DNA from: Rubrivivax sp.
GTDB taxonomy: Bacteria > Pseudomonadota > Gammaproteobacteria > Burkholderiales > Burkholderiaceae_C
DNA length: 64,000 nucleotides
Reading direction: 5' to 3'
Assembly (NCBI GenBank): GCA_027491255.1
Contig: JAIXWM010000187.1
Coordinates: 1-64,000, forward strand
The notes beneath the pieces were generated by a model. The model did not search any database. It saw only the letters and a list, made by a program, of their open reading frames with translations, and was not told the origin of the DNA. Made by a program: the position numbers and the translations under genes. Shown piece after piece: positions 39,801-42,818 of the stretch (position 1 is its first letter; each line of letters opens with the position of its first letter).

Positions 39801-42543
39801 TGCTGCCTTCGGCCGAGGCGGCGCTGGTGTCGGGAGCCGCCTTGCCGCCCTTGGCGGTCGAGCGATCGCTCGCGAAGTCCTTCTGCGCCTGCGCCTGCTT
39901 GTTCACACCACCGGTCTCGGCGTCGGCCGATCCGTCGGCCGGCGCGTCGTCGGGGTTGCCGCCGGCAACGCTGGCCTTGGCCAGCCCCTTCTGCGCCGTC
40001 ACCGTGCGGGCCAGGAAGGCCGCAGCGCCACCGGCGTCGATGTCGCGCGCCGTGCTGACCTGAGCGCTGTCGACGCCGATGTTCAAGGCCAGCGAGATGC
40101 CCACGCCGGTCTGTCCCGCTTCGGTGGAGCCCTCCACGCGGGTGTCGGAGCCGCCCTGGTGCATGGACGTCAGGCTCAGGTCGTCGCCCAGGACGAGTGC
40201 GGCCGTGCTGCTGCCCAGCAGCGCCTGCGTGTCGTTGTAGCCCACGGCGATGCCGATGATCGGCGTCACGGCGGTCTGGCTGCTCTTGGCACCGCCTTCG
40301 GCCACGGTGCTCATGTCGTTGCGGGACTGGGCCTCGACACTGAGGTCGTCCGCGCCGCTCACGGCCGCATCGACGCCGATGCGCGCCAGCGTCTCGGTTT
40401 CAGCCACGTTCAGCGCAAACGATCCGCCGACACCGGTGCCGCTGCCGTCGGTCTGCCGGCCCGAGGACTTGATGTCGTTGCTCAGGCGGTTCTCCGCCTT
40501 GACCGTGGCGGCCCCGGCGCCCGTGACGGTGAGCGTCGTGCCGTCGGACACCTCGGCCGTGGCGTCGCTGAGTGCGATGCCCAGTGCCAGCGCACCGGCC
40601 ACCGAGGTCTCGCCGCCGCTGGCTCCCGAGACGGCGCTCGTGACATGGCGGCTGATGCCGCCCGTGGCCACGAACTGGTGTCCGTCCCCGGTGCCCGCGC
40701 TGGTGAGGCTGATCGCCCCGACGTTGTCGCGCGCGCCTTCGGCGGTCGCGAAGAGCCTGATCCGCCCGTCGGCGTCGACGCGGACATGGTAGGTCGTCCC
40801 GGGCACATGGCCGGCGATGCCCAGGTCGCTGCCGGTGCCCAGGTTCTCATACTCGACGGTGTCGCCCGTCTTCAGGCCGTGCGCGCCCTGCAGCAGGGTG
40901 ATGGCGCCGGAGCCGGTGTCGACGTCAGCGGTGTCGAAGCGGATCGCCCGGTCGCCCATCAGGGCCTGAACCCCCACGGTACCGCCCTCGACGATGCCCG
41001 CGCCGTCCACGAAGGCCTTGACGTCGTTGCGGGCGACGCCGATGCCCACTGCAATGCCGACGCTGTCGCCGCTGCCGCTCGTCGCGCTGCCGTCGGCCTG
41101 CGTGGTGGCGGCCTGGGCGGCCGTGGCCTTGACCTCGAGCAGGCCGGCCGCGTCGACCCGCCCGCCCGAGGCGAGGTCGATGAATGCCTGCGTGCCGTTG
41201 ACCAGCGTGCCCACGGCCACCGCGCCGGCGAAGTCCACGCTGCCCGAGGGCGTGGCCGCCTGGTTGGCACTGAGCTGCTGCTGCGAACGGTTGCCGGTGC
41301 TGCCGGTGTTCTGCGTCGCCCCGCCCGGCGTCGACTTGGCGGTGGCCGCCAGGGTGTTCTGCGACTCGGCGTCGATGCGGATGGTGGAGGCGTCGACGGT
41401 GGCTGTGCCTTGGACGGACGCCTGCGTGGTCGAGGTGACGACGGCCACACCGAGGGTCGCGCCGGCGCCGGCGACAGAGCCATCGGCCAGCGCCGCGCCG
41501 GTGACCAGGTTGCGGGCAGACAGGACCAGTTCGTCACCGGCGTCGAGGTCGGCGGCGCCGTTCACGCGGACGGTGCTGTCACTGATGATCGTGATGCTGG
41601 CCACCGCGGCGTCGCTGGACGTGCTGCCCGACACGGTGGAGGCCATCGAGGCCACGGCGCTGGCATCGGTCGTCGCACGCAGGGTCAGGTCGCCGCCGGC
41701 GTCCAGGCGTGCGTCCGCCCCGACCAGCACCTCGGAGCCGGCGTCGACGAAGATCACCGCGAACTGCAGCACGCCCAGGCCGAGGCTGGTGTTGTCGGCA
41801 TCGACCGTGCCTCGGGCGATGAGCGCGATGTCATCGGCGGCGATGCGGCCCAGGACGCTGAGCGTGGCGTCGACATCGGCGTAGAAGTTGAACTTGTCCT
41901 GCGCCGGGTCGACATCGGCCACCAGGCCGGTCGTCGAGTCCGCGACCTCGATCGTCACGTCCTTGCCGGTGGCGGTGAGGTCGGCGGAGGCGGCCACCTG
42001 CGCATCGGCGTCGGAGACGATCTTCAGGCTGTAGCCGATGCTGCCCGCGTTCTGCAGGATCAGGCTGTCATCGAAGAGGTATTGGCTGCCGCCGGTGAAA
42101 TTGATAGTCAGCAGGCCCCCGTTGGCGTTGACGAAGCTGTCGAGGTTGCCGAATGTCGACAGGTCCAGGCGGACCGTGTCCGCGGCCAGGGCCTGTGCCG
42201 CGTCGCCACCGGCCCGCGCCAGGCGGAGATCGACGTCGTCGGCGGCATTGAGCGTCACCGAGTCGACCAGGGTGCTGCCGTCGTACAGCTCCACAGCCGC
42301 GGTGTTGCCCGGCCCGGCCACCGCCTTCAGGGTGAAGTCCGACGCCGCACTGGCGTAGCTGATGTCGGCGGACAGCAGCATGCGCTGCTCGATCGGCTCG
42401 AGCGCGAAGGGGCGCGCCCGTCCTTGCCGCCGCGGCTTGGCGTGTGCCCGGCGCTGGCGGGCCTCGCGGGTGGCTTCGAAGGCCCTGCGCGCCAGGCGGG
42501 ACAGCGCGAACAGATCAAAGACCGAGGCGAGGTTCGTGGACAT
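15850..42543 (-). CDS. Giant LEPR-xLL/RTX surface protein, metzincin C-terminus
   Basis: One uninterrupted frame of 8,897 residues. Order: Arg-rich N-terminus (17-45) with no normal Sec signal; LEPR-xLL-type motif LEPIEQRMLLSAD (48-60); about 190-4,150, scores of 55-70-residue beta-repeat modules (V-G-x-A-V-x-V-x-V, T-T-x-A-x-I-G, A-G-x-V-x-V-x-A), probably a beta-solenoid as in LktA-type filamentous adhesins; four Trp modules (4,428-5,646); a long pectin-lyase-like stretch; about three Calx-beta-like domains (6,630-6,970); RTX Ca-binding nonapeptides GGxGxD (7,190-8,200); two lectin-like sandwich domains (8,300-8,660); and a metzincin-like domain with H8782 in HELGHAAGLEH. It is probably a secreted adhesin or matrix protein. 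ATG 42543 has AAGGAG six bases ahead. SapC follows; putative export genes lie upstream. Roles are inferred. Confidence 0.92.
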   Translation of the reverse strand: MSTNLASVFDLFALSRLARRAFEATREARQRRAHAKPRRQGRARPFALEPIEQRMLLSADISYASAASDFTLKAVAGPGNTAAVELYDGSTLVDSVTLNAADDVDLRLARAGGDAAQALAADTVRLDLSTFGNLDSFVNANGGLLTINFTGGSQYLFDDSLILQNAGSIGYSLKIVSDADAQVAASADLTATGKDVTIEVADSTTGLVADVDPAQDKFNFYADVDATLSVLGRIAADDIALIARGTVDADNTSLGLGVLQFAVIFVDAGSEVLVGADARLDAGGDLTLRATTDASAVASMASTVSGSTSSDAAVASITIISDSTVRVNGAADLDAGDELVLSARNLVTGAALADGSVAGAGATLGVAVVTSTTQASVQGTATVDASTIRIDAESQNTLAATAKSTPGGATQNTGSTGNRSQQQLSANQAATPSGSVDFAGAVAVGTLVNGTQAFIDLASGGRVDAAGLLEVKATAAQAATTQADGSATSGSGDSVGIAVGIGVARNDVKAFVDGAGIVEGGTVGVQALMGDRAIRFDTADVDTGSGAITLLQGAHGLKTGDTVEYENLGTGSDLGIAGHVPGTTYHVRVDADGRIRLFATAEGARDNVGAISLTSAGTGDGHQFVATGGISRHVTSAVSGASGGETSVAGALALGIALSDATAEVSDGTTLTVTGAGAATVKAENRLSNDIKSSGRQTDGSGTGVGGSFALNVAETETLARIGVDAAVSGADDLSVEAQSRNDMSTVAEGGAKSSQTAVTPIIGIAVGYNDTQALLGSSTAALVLGDDLSLTSMHQGGSDTRVEGSTEAGQTGVGISLALNIGVDSAQVSTARDIDAGGAAAFLARTVTAQKGLAKASVAGGNPDDAPADGSADAETGGVNKQAQAQKDFASDRSTAKGGKAAPDTSAASAEGSSGKVQVAGAVAITVASSTSRAAVADGLDIALGSASTDGTLTLRSENHTDAQAVADASTTLEGEGPSGGTGVGIAVAVNVATVNNTAVLGDGTLQADGLVIQAVMAPGDPTHDFKAEATSGASGGDTGVAGALALNVGIAKASATVAQDAVVTINASGTVMLGSENRVTNTAKAAARQGGAGDVGVGASIAINVGETQTTSALGDGASMTGAGAVVLDAESGNALASEGLGGAAGATAVTPIIVVSVASNDTRALLGTDESTLELGSLSVSAQHQGSATALGEGDTTSGDTGVGISLALVVASDAALATTSRNVIAGGSVSFQAKNQSASRSNAKASVAGAAQEEEGGGGEGGEGNQVDDKVTQEKDFTSQRATAAGAKPAADTSKASAETSEGNGGEGTKVSVAGAVAVTVAHVTADSSISGGWDISAGTAGTGTLTLAAETNADASAGADGSATVAGSGTSVGAAVSVTVANVDSRADIGAGSVVSADGLVQRASMDERDVVITPQSVPVVNAGDDTVFLGAGHGLETGDAVEYDKGDTGNTEIGGLDSGTTYYVIALDGGRVKLATSEANALAGTAIDLTAGGTGAGHQLKPGFLEFKDAISFDAAGSAVVLTLGADQGFQTGEAVQYRSASGSADDIGGLADGQTYHVILLGDGKALLAASVEDALDGKALTLTSTGSGTEHRLVDTTHSFGAFARSGAGGGKTGVAGSVVIGIADVDSSARVLDGATVTVNGSQAVEMRAENRGVSSVRAEPKGPAGGTGLGVGASFALNVVSSDTLAGTTDGATLQTSGASASSVTVQALSSQLTDTAALAGANATKGTAISGAVAIAVTDHEARAALGTGTSLAVSGALDMEASHANLLRTHADGEAGGKGTGIGVAIGVVVAVDAADASLAGSVTGGTSATIDAAAVVRSDNQVKASAKGAKDGDDQKTADQQGSQNTDYGKSKTEADSSARTKSAPSHEAAVGEGNSAATGADSQNNENGTSTTTQGATVKVGAAIGVSVIDARSRAQVRDAATLGVSGQASVRSSAELDSTIKAIGLAVATGGGGGGGGGGGGETAVGAAVGVNVVIGENLARIGNADISAGAIDVQALTPAGQSSDLTTWALAGAGSQGSSGSNTSVAGAVGVNVGVFTTTAEVADGADLRASQASGIEIAARSDLGVQNIAGAGAAAIGGSGGAGVGAAVSVNVMSHTTTARIGAADVDAAGAVVVLADASMRSLAIDLPDPLGDVGAAGVALGAAVSQSGPAIGGSVTVGVFTADTRAEIAANAQLNQRALHAATAAQDVTVRAIDDIDVFNLAGALSASADSAGVGAAFDVQVLTQTTAARVGASADVDAGGSVVVEAWASADQLSIAANAGISNSSVAVGGAVAILVDNFSTTARIDGAAVVDADGSVVVQAAHDSDTTAVAGSASASLSSAAVGLSNTTFVRNDTVQAFVEGGASVTADGSETYAVQTGTRDAGGARETESARGLAVTATSFDDLSTIAAGFSGGSSVGVGGSVTVNVLTDTTRAYLGQGASVNASLSGADAAQDVLLRATDASDMRAIAGAAQYGGTGGVGAGVDIGVITKTTEAYVGDTAVVRAKDGMRIEASSDEKVFSVAANIGVGGFAVGVTAGVYPVTTTTRAYIADDVAGAGSYADVQVGGDLRLSASGQASFTLLAGSAAIGTSSAGVGVSNTTLVHTDTVEAYVGADSRVRANGAIGLTVEADSSEELLTVVATGAGGSTAGVGASVPVQVMIETTRASIRDGARINQDAAVAGLPAASATQGVSVRAADRTQLLGVGGAVAAGGTAGVGAGADVLALNKNTSAFIGGATVDAEGDVKVEAQSVEELAAAALAVGVGGTAGVSLSAGILVVNVDTRAFIGDDTATDAGSLSAGVADVHARGNVIIDADVKTEVDNVAGSLGIGGTAGVGVAMPITVLNKTTESYIGRKALVTGDGTASSVASLGRFGLAAYSTDTGSSEFGGLDSDGGYAGQLEVAPPDTTGTSNLSPESSSDSVGGDQVTKDRSVERTTGSVRGVVVTATNRDSVETFGIAGGGGTVGVGVTGTVSVNNATTSAFVASGAEVNADQSGADLGQNVLLSSADDYQHMTVVASVAGGYVGASVNAGVTVANRNTFAFVDDDASIEAAADVQVSADAAAQALTFNFAAAGGFVGVALPVGVLVINSTTEAYIGDDAASLAGGAVVDAGGSVRVFANATTDTFAIVGGVAGGAVGVTGSVGVLALNKDTSASIGNYATVDADGGGAGFGAVSNGTVDDDTGIFGRETRRGVIVQAESREDVFVIGASAGAGAVGVSAAVTVQSFDSDTTASIGDSARINQTDGNVAGGASQSVTVSALNEAESFIFTGGFGAGAVGAGGAVNVGVLRNDTAATIGQDALVSARQNVDVHALANRDLESVAIAGAAGAAGLAGSITVWSLGDAVNAGYAVEQRDDEGNVTGQQTSSAYDSAAVNSAAAQGEGASNLFGAELDQFDDGSASADPPAAKTQRSGYEQERVAQLAKLSIAGASPAGTSASAFGAAGEAARSGTVASIQTGAVVDAGDDVNVRAKERVEFTQFAGSFSGGAGAFGAGIGIVNLGSKVEAFIGDATVTAGAGLDDTVAVSAGFVTDISGKAWGGQTGGVALGGQVVVVNDNSSQYAHIDSGADILRAGGSVLVKAQADRSVLAEAVGVQVASAAAGASVAAIDVGGETKAWVNGDIGQGAATVRDVEISAQSDAGLRAYAFMGSLSGGFGLTGALAAANLDPLVSAATGAGSDIKASRNITVSATSAATADVDTDAAAGSLGLGAGASIAVALVAPTLQSRVAGNLRTTGAGTTRLEADADVNAYADALAVGAGLLAGAAGAIAVADASPVVDALMGAGRSITAAGGVVIHAESTSDAVALTKGYAGGLVGLGASLSFAKVGGSTEARSDGNVLADSLEVSSLVTSTADADAFALSGGLFAGGFNLAAADVTSVSKARLSGTSRSNVTNGTLVQATSHNTSRAEGHGVTVGGLAVGAMYVRADMGRTGVDEVFAGLDDGAQVQSTGYININAVSTGYALAEGEAAAGGAVAIGGAIVETHTDQTARTRVGVDAVIEADTSVAVRAESVMRQDGRADALSIAGLSGSGAVLYNQATGDALVDIGNGARITGLNVVVSAKNEFDKDIVSGANLSSASVAAGGLSVLSSASDAGLESDRLQARVAIGSAQITSTSNNANPGIVRIEALTDVQGDDAVEGESVGGFNMLLGRSRLDLESTAAVSLDGSQVSNTAGKVDVTARSVADTRVDADVTIASLISGAVGGETFTGVDARNQLTLNNAFIKGGEVNLLTGQDAYGQVNLIDAFANADVQAYSLLPNIGVPVAKVVINEVNSIAVDGTSKVQALGNVTMNAREGIGADERGTESGGVLSLSLIPYGISVDDAPSVNSTNTVTVAPTALVEAGVNNQTQVLLKPRFIGGSEQLAASRLDTALTAGEKAALGLSPDVDYVYGRLNLDAIPFSINTGTVIHAVSGAYGQATEGHYYRWKPVTDSSTPIILETQNFLDTTVWEDLGSTEPTEPAPAPYDAALTIYDSNATLLLRQALQDKFYAIRPVDLDSPSFVYENLGNVLLEQRERVLSWIESHANNAEAVARYQVQLELIDDALEELGLLTTVDGVPLVKRELDILFLEMPDIYASPGSVFVQADGSVPSFSLANVKARAGANITIDNATPFTMTVHDAVIKDSRRVAVVDGVYTTLTPGNVYFNDSKLTDNSDTDPPSININQDAANPKTAAGYNVSIALPTYDQDLYLVGDVINETGSITVNNDEGSITVSGELRGSSVNITAAKDFTLNSDDWFHTAKDPRQYVNYDTLRALVYNPAGTLDTDVYASAAGVSDGTRTLQQAIDAPGAAILAQGTIAVSARFLNINGLIQSGAQNVTLHVDDTFVPNVEGRLFDDSGTPVQGVSFGSERVPVKAYFDATQQAIVVEDLFPQGGRVILAGQIMSTGGGQIKAAYGYANVDIQNTSAYQLIVNRIDTTQNRVGKITVIDTARIVDGAANDQSKFEYEFISGAVLEKRYDGDLVTTVQGSDSFSKIAYTLSQTINHAPGASVSFALRDGLHYLWTEGQERVQTTITKYEKNTFNLFGGGTGLEDWLSSDDSYKWRTFVFTDGAPLLESEVQALELSADPRIVTPGYAANQAYTVSYVRIEDIDVQVFTDLTRVRYVAADATNVAYGRGTGGIEGRVYQWKGANAIDIVLPYENYGDTSRWQVLDASVTTADFDSDFVNKQYDVDRWETGGGWLRTKTYHTKITEIEGQKDYYTHTLKADYPIAIGFVGNSSSTISVSSQLDLLVQGDVTVAEGGTVTLNSTQRSVRGSGTSGVYNDAPDITAGLDASILVEGGVGVLNVTAGRHIDITAIDDGGGSDLTLGQVLSTGGSVRLVADDGLDASDPAVSLVQGTRVTLQAQDGSIVGAGLPGSTSPLRINSDVLNAGTGGLVAVAGGSIDLRETSGSLRLLKPAGLAGGPSVQAGGSVRLEATTGSILDGNLELTTLFDKPVKADVISLINANQPSSLQITADNFRYPVSPGLYSYLYPHAEFLGLTPPQTAVESMNVIGSAVTLIADGSGSVGRSLAPQVVDMTAGFTGLSTAEKELLSTATVADVYGVQHALYLYTGAGEAGTNLKAQNFADTTRWQKVSYTATGADKTAPNVQALTSGGYVLVEFNATSYGLYRYAGLGGAVDLSAENYANASRWERVLPDRSTDDSSTSDLANGELVLNKNVVERIAMQLRDDVDIQASGSVVAEADGSVALSTPGSLSLERVRAGGSVYVTAGGSITDAGTDAAAAIAAFGDLSLTAGGTVGAEASALRIALSASSRLFATAPGDINLYQESGNFTINGATRAVSSLYVDTVISNGAVTIEVEQGQMTVETVKAGAAAALIAQGSIVDAFADALAPTVNVTAAGNLYLEAGEDVGSAGNFFDVLVGGDLSGLVGDDAFINTPATLNVSTFTSTGGDVTMTVQGSTNVGLIDARKGVVKINSTGAIVDSGNDADADIVARSVDLTSDTGAVGTGANPFDIDSSNDASGTVTALALGTVFLIETAGAMRVNTVRSQDDDVTLQTLAGDILDANDPWANNVTGRVITLVTQGGGVGTPGDALEVDTSNPTQGVLNIDASGSANVTEVAGTLYAGQIDSEAGDIKLSVRDSAAASEDFVMASGSSVTAWAAGGDVFIQAGDNVHLQAGSVLQADAYLTVHSGYGDTGNIDAIGTTLLAENSLGANEIELAGERQGDTITLRPQAVAGHVRMRGDTDGLAGGDDLLVVDRMTTLTSSRDRLGDGGVTALVRDTVDMDGRGGTDAYLVFTHGSVASGPHDYIVNVLDTGAQDDGKDALAVEGSEQADVFLLRRVQALAEGFSAPVASGTPAFVALLHGSLADVRSQVRQDVERINYDENVNSRLIVRGLGGSDYFAVDDNASITTLDGGADDDTFQIGQMYGSPRVSMPVDDYGTPPTDYPAAVATGDAFDTIETTVGFLSRGATQALTAFGGTGADSFTVYSNKAELRLEGNDGNDDFVVRAFALKNQPGVSTEGDTQAIGGDGRDTILYNINAPVDLDGGEGFDKVIVIGTEFDDSFVVTEDGVFGAGLSVGYAHMEALEVDGLEGDDHFFIRSTQAGVVTTIIGGAGSDTFDVSGDVTEPIVSRDLEGRSGVLNHRVSAVGDAAYDNLLASGVNLNIFDPTSGQVIIEQSDDRTVLDEQGETTDSYTIRLATAPTAPVYVNVSAPRTTQQEEDGSPAGDSVLVSADNGATWHRYLVLTVNDTAARTILVKAVDDGRAEGERVHAISHSAHSADAAYHNVAIKNVRATVLDNDKAEIIVKGLGADNRVLEGDATTAVTDTYEVSLGRAPTAGQTVVVQLSNAAGQVTLSSADPRFDAVDNTLTFDAGNWGTAAVVQVAAVADGVAESRMRTPILHTAAGYASASIGFTVVDGDSAGLFVVESGGRTLVGDGAPDTYTVRLTKAPEVGATVRIDVLDDGQTIASPTPLFFDAANWWLPQTVTVSVDPSFIPDPGAQPLKAFAIEPHVVASIEGPLFIEGYVGDGADRSIATAIVLPDELNPALPDRIVETLPEEKYIDTLNVRDDSNVLSATPSNGAAGFMQAGDPAKAAPVGSTSITGLSMGGDLTVNLGTEAEPLLKTFGGGITLRDVDVLEVLLGQGDDRFTIDATLQTSAEHGGLTVVHGGGNTSGGGDTIVVNGGGGPTSPLVVYGDTSQDGARYAGVSGQASSLGIAFDHAGNDTIDARNAANALTAYGGAGNDTIWGSQAGDHLLGGSGDDSIRGQGGDDHVYGDGGVNLDTVTRVLTMVTADAGSAPNRDGLAAGSDSLFAEAGFDIVLGDHGVIDQAAGTLRILTTAEVTQARSAEFTNAVSDSIDGGTGEDWLLGGGGADTVVDLSGDNIVFGDDGRIDRVAQDGTLTDIDLVESLSTLVGGGADTITVGSGNDILIGGRGGDTVVGGDGSNLVFGDSALIQAAANDGSGPWAAQRFSIGNLESISLATSDGGADDLTTGGGNDLVIGGAMGDTIGSGAGQDLVFGDQGRVWAAVGAVVDSAAFPLVEGGPIFFESLRADLQLTGSFDDTIRAGAGHDMVLGQQGSDTLRGEDGDDDLVGGHNVAGGFDAGDRIDGGMGRDVIAGDNADVYRKADPTSLRFRALTGTQIYGTTGASTTNGVFNPGNDGQALVSSAAQNDLAQAGAVRAIRLLDHVTNDGKVATDTLPSTPSTLFGNDFIAGGGGNDLIFGQLGGDTLQGDASIEVNAAAVRAPGENQALVVTASVENDATDGDDYIEGNGGDDVIFGNLGQDDIVGGSSNLFGLTARSQRPDGRDLAFGGAGTDLGRHEAGDIRHARDADTIAGDNANIYRLVGINGQAGSGYLSFNYDNAALNGQTVAGTLIQGYDANLKVIPRAVELLDYTAGGMDFAPAQAVNDIGAGDEVHGEAGDDTVYGQRGNDVVFGDAGDDDLIGGMGHDWISGGTGQDGVLGDDGRIVTSRNTTAGEPLSGAAGIPATSQNLVITTPGKIQQATINITNDLRKTVNLTPFYATTAGNSLFDAADADDLIFGGLGDDFLHGGVGDDGISGGEALALSYALNATFTGVVRSDFDRPFNPGDLLRYDATGYDERRPDRTGRAGEFAMYDEYSPRGRLFVDAVSGRSTLTDNGYEWLLNPSATEGSSVGVGIFSDGDDAIFGDLGNDWLAGGTGRDNLYGGYGNDLLNADDDLRTADVPDTSASYEDRAYGGAGRDVLIGNTGGDRLIDWAGEFNSYVVPFSPFGVATVSRALAPQIPEFLQRLSASDGADPTRSGDAGGDPLRNGEPYGELGLVIQRDADWREQTGAPADVQPGNIPGGARDVLRSADFNNGQLQGFATDSGTFSVSGGRLGISAVSTSGDAVAVSHQQQNLPAYYELAATVNVTRPTAGWKANAYLVYDYQSATDFKFAGLDVATNKVVIGRRDASGWVVERQGVVTGGVRAGVDYNLLLAVNGTTATLVVNNANVLTHTFGSRVVNGVTVGLNYGLVGFGSDRSRGELDNFRVQVLPPTATYQSTSNFNSGVGTVFGASTLGVWNVSGGTYTGTPATGQNRAISLASIGVPTLQANAWLEVGGKVSTSSAAGFVFDRYSDSDFKFVAIDVVADRIVIGHHTAKTGFVIDASAARTLDAGVQYTLGLTLKGSTVGVTVNAAAGPSFAFNALTVDGRFGLLARGGAASFDDVTLKTDDAALRAAAVQSLMASTMGEARQAGPALQPGEVQALADAALQRGTFTDLQRTALRSVTIEIADLPGLQLGEYRDGRILIDTDAAGHGWFIDRTPGDDHEFRVSDGVLLAKTAAAGGRMDLLSVLAHELGHAAGLEHAEDGLMDAQLAAGTRVAPAPATAEDASDALPFANGPQEGRPGQALAPIVWTLPVRAADLPTARKAASPADWRSAFVNWAGEGPARHGLNTSLRIELASGEREVRL
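16168..16200 (-). other. Metzincin zinc site HExxHxxGxxH in the giant protein
   Basis: Residues 8782-8792 read HELGHAAGLEH, the full zinc-binding motif of M10-type metzincins, followed about five residues later by EDGLMDAQLAAGTR, where the methionine may be the Met-turn. The preceding segment GRILIDTDAAGHGWFIDRTPGDDHEF-like sequence (split here: GRILIDTDAAGHGW, then FIDRTPGDDHEF) is shared by C-terminal domains of other giant bacterial surface proteins. This indicates a potentially active protease at the C-terminal end. Confidence 0.85.
17950..20970 (-). repeat. RTX calcium-binding repeat block (within giant gene)
   Basis: This part of the giant gene encodes many GGxGxDxxx nonapeptides in clusters (for example GGAGNDTIWG, GGSGDDSIRGQGGDDHVYG, GGLGDDFLHGGVGDDGISGG, GGTGRDNLYGGYGNDLL). 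RTX repeats fold as parallel beta-rolls when they bind calcium outside the cell, and in known systems this drives or ratchets secretion. Here the clusters are separated by 60-150-residue insertions carrying Asn/Asp-rich filler. Confidence 0.9.
21640..22660 (-). other. Calx-beta-like domains (within giant gene)
   Basis: About three successive ~110-residue beta-sandwich modules are encoded here, each with a DTYxVxLxxAP strand (DSYTIRLATAP, DTYEVSLGRAP, DTYTVRLTKAP) and an AV-DG or AVAADG-type acidic turn (KAVDDGRAEGER, AAVADGVAES). The pattern matches Calx-beta or related calcium-binding modules common in large bacterial adhesins. Confidence 0.65.
25606..29262 (-). repeat. Four dispersed tryptophan modules in giant gene
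   Basis: Four ~30-residue modules share the pattern Y-x-[WY]-x-G, about 12 residues, [QE]-N-[FY]-x-[DN]-[TA]-[TS]-[RV]-W-[QE]. They are encoded at about 29163-29262 (ETQNFLDTTVWEDL), 27064-27160 (PYENYGDTSRWQVL), 25787-25880 (KAQNFADTTRWQKV) and 25606-25700 (SAENYANASRWERVL). The aromatic pattern suggests ligand or carbohydrate contacts, but the function is not known. Confidence 0.7.
36616..36651 (-). repeat. Twelve-glycine tract in giant gene
   Basis: Twelve consecutive glycine codons (residues 1965-1976) are built largely from a GGCGGA hexamer. It sits between two beta-repeat modules. Slippage in units of three or six bases would change linker length without breaking the frame. Confidence 0.85.
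42364..42402 (-). other. LEPR-xLL-type N-terminal motif of giant protein
   Basis: Residues 48-60 (LEPIEQRMLLSAD) resemble the LEPR-xLL motif found near the N-terminus of many very large bacterial surface proteins, normally LEPRxLLSAD after a basic stretch. Here the basic stretch at residues 19-45 is very rich in Arg, and there is no hydrophobic signal-peptide core. It is the best candidate export signal. Confidence 0.75.
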
Positions 42544-42818
42544 GGCGAGCTCCTTGCGTGGCGGTGCCGCCACTGGGGCAGGAATGGGATGGATTCGTGG
42601 CAGACGACAAGCGGTCTGCGCGTCAGCCTTGGGTGTACGTCGGGCACACCACCGACTGCCGGCCCATCGTCAATTCCTTGCGCTCTCCCCCCTATGCCCG
42701 CAGGTGCCGGCGCTGAAACTGCAGATCTACCGATCGGCCGGCGTCGGCAGCACCGCACCGGCGCCACAGGGCGGCCAGGTGCCGTCGCCTGCGCCACCGC
42801 GGCACCCAGGGGTTGCAC
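42544..42818. promoter_or_regulatory. Divergent intergenic region upstream of giant gene
   Basis: A 275-bp gap between the giant gene (minus) and the unrecognised 269-residue gene (plus) must hold their promoters. Ribosome binding sites are clear on both sides (AAGGAG for the giant gene, CAGGGG for the other). A minus-strand TTGACG about 130 bp upstream of the giant start is a possible -35, but no matching -10 was convincing. Confidence 0.4.
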
